DNA from: Primula veris
Taxonomy: Eukaryota; Streptophyta; Magnoliopsida; Ericales; Primulaceae
Assembly (NCBI GenBank): GCA_963682055.1
Contig: OY821747.1
Location: 23,744,126-23,808,125, forward strand
Length of the DNA stretch: 64,000 nt
Direction of reading: 5' to 3'
This document shows, piece after piece, positions 58,643 to 64,000 of this stretch; position 1 is the first letter of the stretch; each line of letters opens with the position of its first letter. Below the pieces are notes generated by a model that was not told the DNA's origin, ran no database searches, and worked only from the letters and a program-made list of their open reading frames with translations. The position numbers and the translations under genes are program-made.

Positions 58643-61600
58643 GTGACCAACTTTAAATTATTTTTACTTTTAGGCATGAATTGTGGGGCAGTTGATTGTC
58701 TGGCTGATAGTGGTACTACACACACTATCGTAAAAGATAAATGCTATTTTATCAACTTTACGCCTAAAGTAACCTTAGTGACAACAATTTCGGGCCCGTC
58801 GACCCTTGTTGAAGGCTTTGGTAAAGCCCAAGTCTTGTTGTCAAATGGTACTCTTTTGACCATATCTGAGGCCTTATATTCTCCGAGGTCCAGTCGAACC
58901 TTGTTGAGTTTTAAGGATATCCGAGAAAACAAGTTTCATATTGAAACTGCTCGTGAAAATGGTATTGAATACCTTTACATCACCTCCACTCAATACGACC
59001 AAAAGCGTATTTTGGAGAAGTTGAGATGTCTTTCAAGTGGTTTGTATGTTACCACGATACGAAACATTGAAAGCAATCTAATCATTCGGCGGGCGCCGAT
59101 TGATGAGAGCATTTATATGTAATGGCATGACCGGCTGGGACACTCGGGTCAAAATACGATGCTTCGAACGATGAACGCATCACATGGGCATCCTCTTAGA
59201 GGAAAAAATTTCGTGATCAATCCGAAAAGCCTATGCCAAGCATGCTCTATTGGAAAGACAAATCTCAAACCAATTCACGTGAAACCTACAAAATTGGTTT
59301 CCCAATTCCTTGAATGAATTCAAGGAGATATTTGTGGACCAATCCAACCAACATGCGGACCATTTAAATATTTCATGGTTTTGGTTGATGCATCGACAAG
59401 ATGGTCACACGTAGCTTTGTTGTCCACAAGAAACGCAGCGTTTCCTAAACTCCTTGCCCAGATCATTAAGTTGAGGGCTCACCATCCGGATTATCCAATA
59501 AAGTCTATTAGACTTGATAATGCCGCGGAGTTCACATCGAAAACTTTCGATGATTATTGCATGACATTGGGAATTGATCTTGAACATCCAGTTGCTTATG
59601 TTCACACCCAAAATGGTCTTGCAGAAGCTTTCATTAAGCGTTTGCAAATGATTGCGTGAACTTTGGTAATGCGCACCAAACTTCCAATTTCTGCATGGGG
59701 CTATGCAATTTTGCATGCTGCTGCGTTGGTCCGTCTGAGGCCCATGGCCACCCAACCACTATCTGCGTACCAGTTGGTAACTGGATATGAGCCCGATGTC
59801 TCACATTTACGCATGTTTGGGTGCTTAGTAAATGTTCCAATTGAGCCGCCAAAGCGTTCAAAATTTGGACCTCAGAAACGACGGGGAATATATGTCGGTT
59901 ATGAATCCCCGTCCATAATACGCTATTTAGAGCCCTTGACAGACGATCTCTTTACCGCTAGACATGCGGATTGTGACTTTGATGAGACACTCTTCCTGTC
60001 GTTAGGGGGAGAAATGCACGTTAACGTTGATAAGGAACGACGTGAATTAACGTGGCATGTACCCACTATGTCTCATCTAGATCCCCTAACTGCACATAGT
60101 GATAAGGAAGTGCAGAGAATCCTAGGTCTGCAAAATGTTGCAAAGCAAATGCCAGACGCATTTAATGACCTAGCGAATGTCACGAGATCACATATACCTG
60201 CTGCAAATGTGCCTGCAAGGATAGACGTTCCTGTGAGACGCCATGTTCATGTTGAACATGTTGCTCCCATTGTACCCACCGAGCAAAGGACGCTGCCGTC
60301 GGCCGTCCAGTCCGCCGCTCTTCCCAAGAAAAGAGGAAGACCGGTTGGTTCCAAGGATGTTCTGCCTCGGAGGAGGAGAAATCCTGTTGCATCCGTTTTG
60401 CCACATGAGATCATTAAGGATCACGGTGATGTATTAGAGGAGCGTGTTCCTGATGTAACACCAGTTCCTAATCATCCCGATAACCTCGAAATATCCGTCG
60501 AGTATACTAGTTTAGACGATATTTTGAAGCGAAACGAAATTGTCATCGATGATGTGTTTATATACGCAGTGGCCACTGACATTATGAGCAATGATGACAT
60601 GGAACCACGTACCGTTGCTGATTGTCAGCGAAGAACGGACTGGCCTCAATGGAAACAAGCAATCCAGGCTGAATTAGATTCCTTCACGAAACGAAGAGTG
60701 TTTGGACCTGTCGTTCCAACACCACCCAATGTTAAACCAGTTGGTTATAAATGGGTTTTCGTAAGGAAGCGTAATGAGAGTAATGAGATTGTTAGATACA
60801 AAGCTCGCCTAGTGGCGCAAGGCTTCTCTCAACGCCTTGGAATTGATTATGAGGAGACGTATTCTCCCATAATGGACGTTATAACGTTCCGCTACTTAAT
60901 CAGTTTAGTAGTTTCTGAAAAACTGAATATGCAGCTCATGGATGTGGTCACAGCTTATCTCTACGGGGATCTGGACACAGAGATATACATGAAAGTCCCT
61001 GAAGGACTTAAGTTGCCTGAATCAAGTAGTTCCCGGCCACGGAACACATTCTCTATTAGGCTGAGACGTTCACTATATGGATTGAACAATCCGGACGGAT
61101 GTGGTATAACCGTCTAAGTGAATACTTGATCGGCTTGGGATATGTTAATGATGAATTATGCCCATGCGTGTTCATAAAGAAATCCACTTCAGGATACGCT
61201 ATTATCGCAGTCTATGTAGATGATATGAATCTCATAGGAACCTCGAAAGAGTTGTTCGAAACTGCCGAACTCCTGAAAAAGGAATTCGAGATGAAAGATC
61301 TTGGGAAGACACGGTATAGCCTCGGCCTGCAGATCGAGTACCGTAAAGATGGAATTTTAGTCCATCAAGAAAATTACACCCAGAAGGTGTTGAGACGGTT
61401 TAGTCATCACGATGCAAAACCGTCATCCACTCCCATGGTCGTCCGCTCTCTAGACATTAATAAGGACCCCTTCCGTCCAAAGGAGGACGATGAAGAGATA
61501 TTAAGTCCTGAGTGCTCATATCTGGGTGCAATAGGCGCACTATTGTACTTGGCTCAATGTACTAGACCGGACATCTCGTTTGCTGTGAATTGTCTAGCTC

Positions 61601-62247
61601 GACACAGCACCGCGCCAACACGCCGCCACTGGAATGGCATTAAAGACGTCTTCCGTTACCTTAAGGGTACTACGGATATGGGTTTGTTCTATCCCTACGT
61701 GTCAACGAGTGAGTCCAACCCCCTTGGCACTCGAAATAACGCGACCCTTGTCGGTTACGCCGATGCGGGTTACTTATCAGACCCGCATAAGGGACGTTCC
61801 CAATCTGGTTATGTCTTTACCATTGGGAACACGGCGATATCATGGAGGTCTCGTAAACAGACCTTGGTGGCTACTTCGACGAACCACTCTGAGCTACTCG
61901 CGCTCTATGAGACGACTAGAGAGTGTGTATGGCTTCGAGCAGTTATTGGCCATATTCGAAGTACGTGTGACCTAGCTTATGATCCTGATGAACCAGTTGT
62001 TATTTATGAGGACAACACCGCTGTTATTGATCAAGCAAAACATGGTTACATCAAAGGTGATGCCACCAAACATATCTCGCCAAAGTTGTTCTTTACACAT
62101 GAGCAACAAACGCTTTAAAAGATTGAAGTTAAGCATATTGGATCAGAGAATAATCACGCAGACTTGTTGACTAAGTCACTGCCAAAGTATTCATTTCAGA
62201 AACATGTCAAAGCAATTAGTCTTAGGAAGCTTTCTGAGCTATCCTAA
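58643..62247 (+). pseudogene. pol of element B (protease, integrase, RT, RNase H), five lesions
   Basis: Protease with DSG (CLADSGTTHTIVK, near 58700). Integrase zinc finger WHDRLGHSG...CQACS. Catalytic D (GDICGP), D (IRLDNAAEF) and E (NGLAEAFIKR), then RRGIYVGYESPSIIRY. RT starts near 60640 (YKWVFVRKR, KARLVAQGFSQRLGIDYEET) with the YVDD site at 61213-61224. RNase H carries GYADAGYLSD, TSTNHSELLAL and YEDNTAVI. Lesions: TAA 59120-59122, TGA 59315-59317, TGA 59657-59659, a one-base deletion near 61085 and TAA 62116-62118; the frame ends at TAA 62245-62247. Two of the stops look like CGA-to-TGA changes, as expected from methylated CpG decay. The catalytic residues themselves are all present. 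Confidence 0.92.
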
Positions 62248-62254
62248 AGTGACA

Positions 62255-62656
62255 TGTCCTTGCACCCTGTCGTGTGCAAGTGAGGGGGAGCATCCTGATG
62301 TATGCTCGATTTCTCAGACACTAAATCGAGAAAATCCTCACTAATGATGGCCTAAATCAGGGGGAGTATCCAGTCGAATACTTCTAATCACAATGTACTT
62401 TTTTTTCCTCGATCAGAGGTTTTTCCCATCGGGTTTACTCTGACAAGGTTTTGATGAGGCACTTTATGTATGTGGTTACCCCTATTGTTCTAACCAAATC
62501 GTACTCTTTTTGTCATTCGCCTAGAGGTTTTTCCCAATGGGTTTTCTCTTGCAAGGTTTTAACGAGGCGTTTGTTAGTGGCTAGTTCGTACCAACAAGCT
62601 ACAAGACGGAGGAGCTCAAATGTGATTAAATATACTTTTGGACATCCAAGGGGGAG
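62255..62656 (+). repeat. 3' untranslated region of element B with repeats and purine tract
   Basis: One copy of CGTGTGCAAGTGAGGGGGAGCATCC and two copies of the TTTTTCCCATCGGGTTT...CAAGGTTTTGATGAGGCA type (62402 and 62526 onward), against three to four of each in element A. Ends with the purine tract at 62648-62656. Confidence 0.85.
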
Positions 62657-62903
62657 TGTTGTAAATAATGGATTGTCCATTGAGTTACATATCATTTAGT
62701 ATGAGCATTTGCTCCTTTGTATGTTACAACCTTTTCATTTCTTGTCATTAGTATTTGGCTTGTAACCTTCAAACCTCTAGCCTATATAAAGAGGTTGTGG
62801 CTATGGAGTTGGTACACCTACAACACACTTGAATATATATGTTTTGGCCCTCATTATCTCTCTCTCTCTTACACAAATTATTGAGCTAATTTGGCGTAAA
62901 ACA
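62657..62903 (+). repeat. 3' LTR of element B
   Basis: Same length as the 5' LTR. The five differences seen are C/T in GGCTA(C/T)GGAG, A/G in TTTTG(A/G)CCC, and three in TTACATATGTTATT against TTACACAAATTATT. Confidence 0.95.
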
Positions 62904-62908
62904 GATAT

Positions 62909-64000
62909 ATCTTTGTTTAATATAAAAATCACAGAATTAAGAAAATTGAGAACATTGAGAAAAAGAATGTCACGCTACAAAGAGTGGAGTGTCCCTATGA
63001 AGAAAAAAAAAAGGGTCCTTGAGAAAAATGAAGAAAAAAAAAAAAAAAAAAACCACCAAAACTTCGTACAAATTAAAAGTAAGAGTGACTCAGTGTAAAA
63101 TAGCAATATCTTAGGAAAAATAAACAATACACTGGATAACATTGTCAAACACGTCTTGGTAAAAAAAATTGCTGCCATGTTAAACTTTTGGGCAAATCCA
63201 TTTTTGTATATTGAGCTTTTTTCACAATTTTTTATACTTATTACCGAATACTCGAAGCATTTACTAACTAATGTTCACTACTCTACTATGAATTCGTTAT
63301 AATACGACATAACAAACTACGCGAGTCTCCAAATGAAGCCAACATAAATTTCTATTGAGCCCTCAGCAGGTCGGCCATGTGTTACATAGATCTAAAAGAA
63401 AACAATTTCATAAAAACAGTCAATTTAATCGAACCGACTAATTATTTAACTTCTAAAATTCTGATTTTTAGCCAAAAAAATATTTTAAAAAATACAAACT
63501 TTTAAAATCTACATTTTCATTGGATTTTTAAAATATGATTTGGACTAAAGAATATGTTAGCAAACACACCCTTAGTGGCATTTTAAGTTAGGAAATGTAG
63601 ACTTAAACGACGCGTTCAAACAATTCAATGGTTAATTATGGACCTAATGTTTCTCATTTTGAAATATCATGGGTTCATTCCGTAATAATTTAAAAAATCA
63701 TACTTATTCATTTAAAATACTTACACTAACGGTCCCCTATTTTTCTTTGGCGAATTTTAAAAGTTTATTGATTTCCAAAAGATTAAAATTTGTACAAACA
63801 CAAGCCCTCTCTCTATATAATTATTTATTTCGCTCCAATTTTTATTTATTTTTAAAAAGCCCCTAATTCCACGATCTGCGTAACACCCAAAGGTGACTCC
63901 CAATTCCTTTATAGTTTAATTACCTATATTACTATTTAATTATTTATTGAACTAGAATTATTTTCATATTAGTTGTATACTATTTTAATATGATGATAAT
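62909..64000. other. Right end of the window, no recognised gene
   Basis: AT-rich sequence with poly-A runs (about 63029-63050). A stretch near 63440-63595 ends GTTAGCAAACACACCCTTAG, which on the other strand begins CTAAGGGTGTGTTTGCTAAC, a Harbinger/Tourist-like MITE end; the partner end was not found. No convincing ORF. Confidence 0.5.

Larger units (their letters stand above)
56639..62903 (+). mobile_element. Copia-type LTR retrotransposon B, structurally complete, coding-dead
   Basis: Two 247-bp LTRs (56639-56885 and 62657-62903) with target duplication GATAT at 56634-56638 and 62904-62908. The order gag, protease, integrase, RT, RNase H is that of Copia. A purine tract CAAGGGGGAG precedes the 3' LTR. 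By eye the LTRs differ at five of 247 positions (2%), which at a commonly used plant LTR rate of 1.3e-8 per site per year means under one million years; the rate is an assumption. Internal stops and frameshifts exclude an intact polyprotein. Related to element A but with a different LTR. Confidence 0.95.

Overview
The window is nuclear DNA of a flowering plant, most likely a eudicot. Its intron-containing genes are all typical plant genes (alpha-expansin, plant-type PTB protein, lipoate-protein ligase, CML-type EF-hand, F-box). It is AT-rich and more than half consists of transposable elements: Copia-type LTR retrotransposons, a Ty3/gypsy-type LTR compound, a Cassandra-like 5S-bearing LTR, a TRIM, a MULE and MITEs. 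I cannot name the species.

Layout. 1-2200: tandem repeats (about 115-bp units, then a larger unit) holding three copies of a short minus-strand exon with ATG and splice donor, so the window probably opens inside intron 1 of a minus-strand gene. 2372-12642: an old Copia-type element (A), split at 6600 by a gypsy-type LTR compound with 5-bp target duplication GACAT; a Cassandra-like LTR lies inside that compound. 14773-15374: a broken calmodulin-like gene. 18403-20271: a four-exon lipoate-protein ligase gene (+). 20995-21293: a complete TRIM. 21972-24837: a three-exon alpha-expansin gene (-) whose introns hold MITE-like repeats. 30065-37345: a ten-exon PTB-type RNA-binding protein gene (-) whose first coding exon is tandemly duplicated.

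39449-47944: two copies of a Copia-type family that keeps Gag but has no protease, integrase or reverse transcriptase. D (+) has lost its 5' LTR. C (-) is complete with LTRs about 99% identical and target duplication CAAAC. 47950-48430: a CACTA-type terminus. 49627-50355: an F-box pseudogene cut off by a 5.7-kb MULE (50356-56104) with a decayed MuDR-type transposase and a small convergent coiled-coil ORF. 56639-62903: a structurally complete but coding-dead Copia element (B), related to A, with target duplication GATAT and LTRs about 2% diverged.

Host genes likely to be functional are the lipoate ligase, the expansin and the PTB protein. They do not form a pathway; the region is a set of single genes separated by successive transposon insertions. 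The most interesting points are the duplicated first exons (the PTB gene, and the unidentified gene at the left edge) and the Gag-only retrotransposon family with a 21-22-bp spaced palindromic motif array in its LTR.
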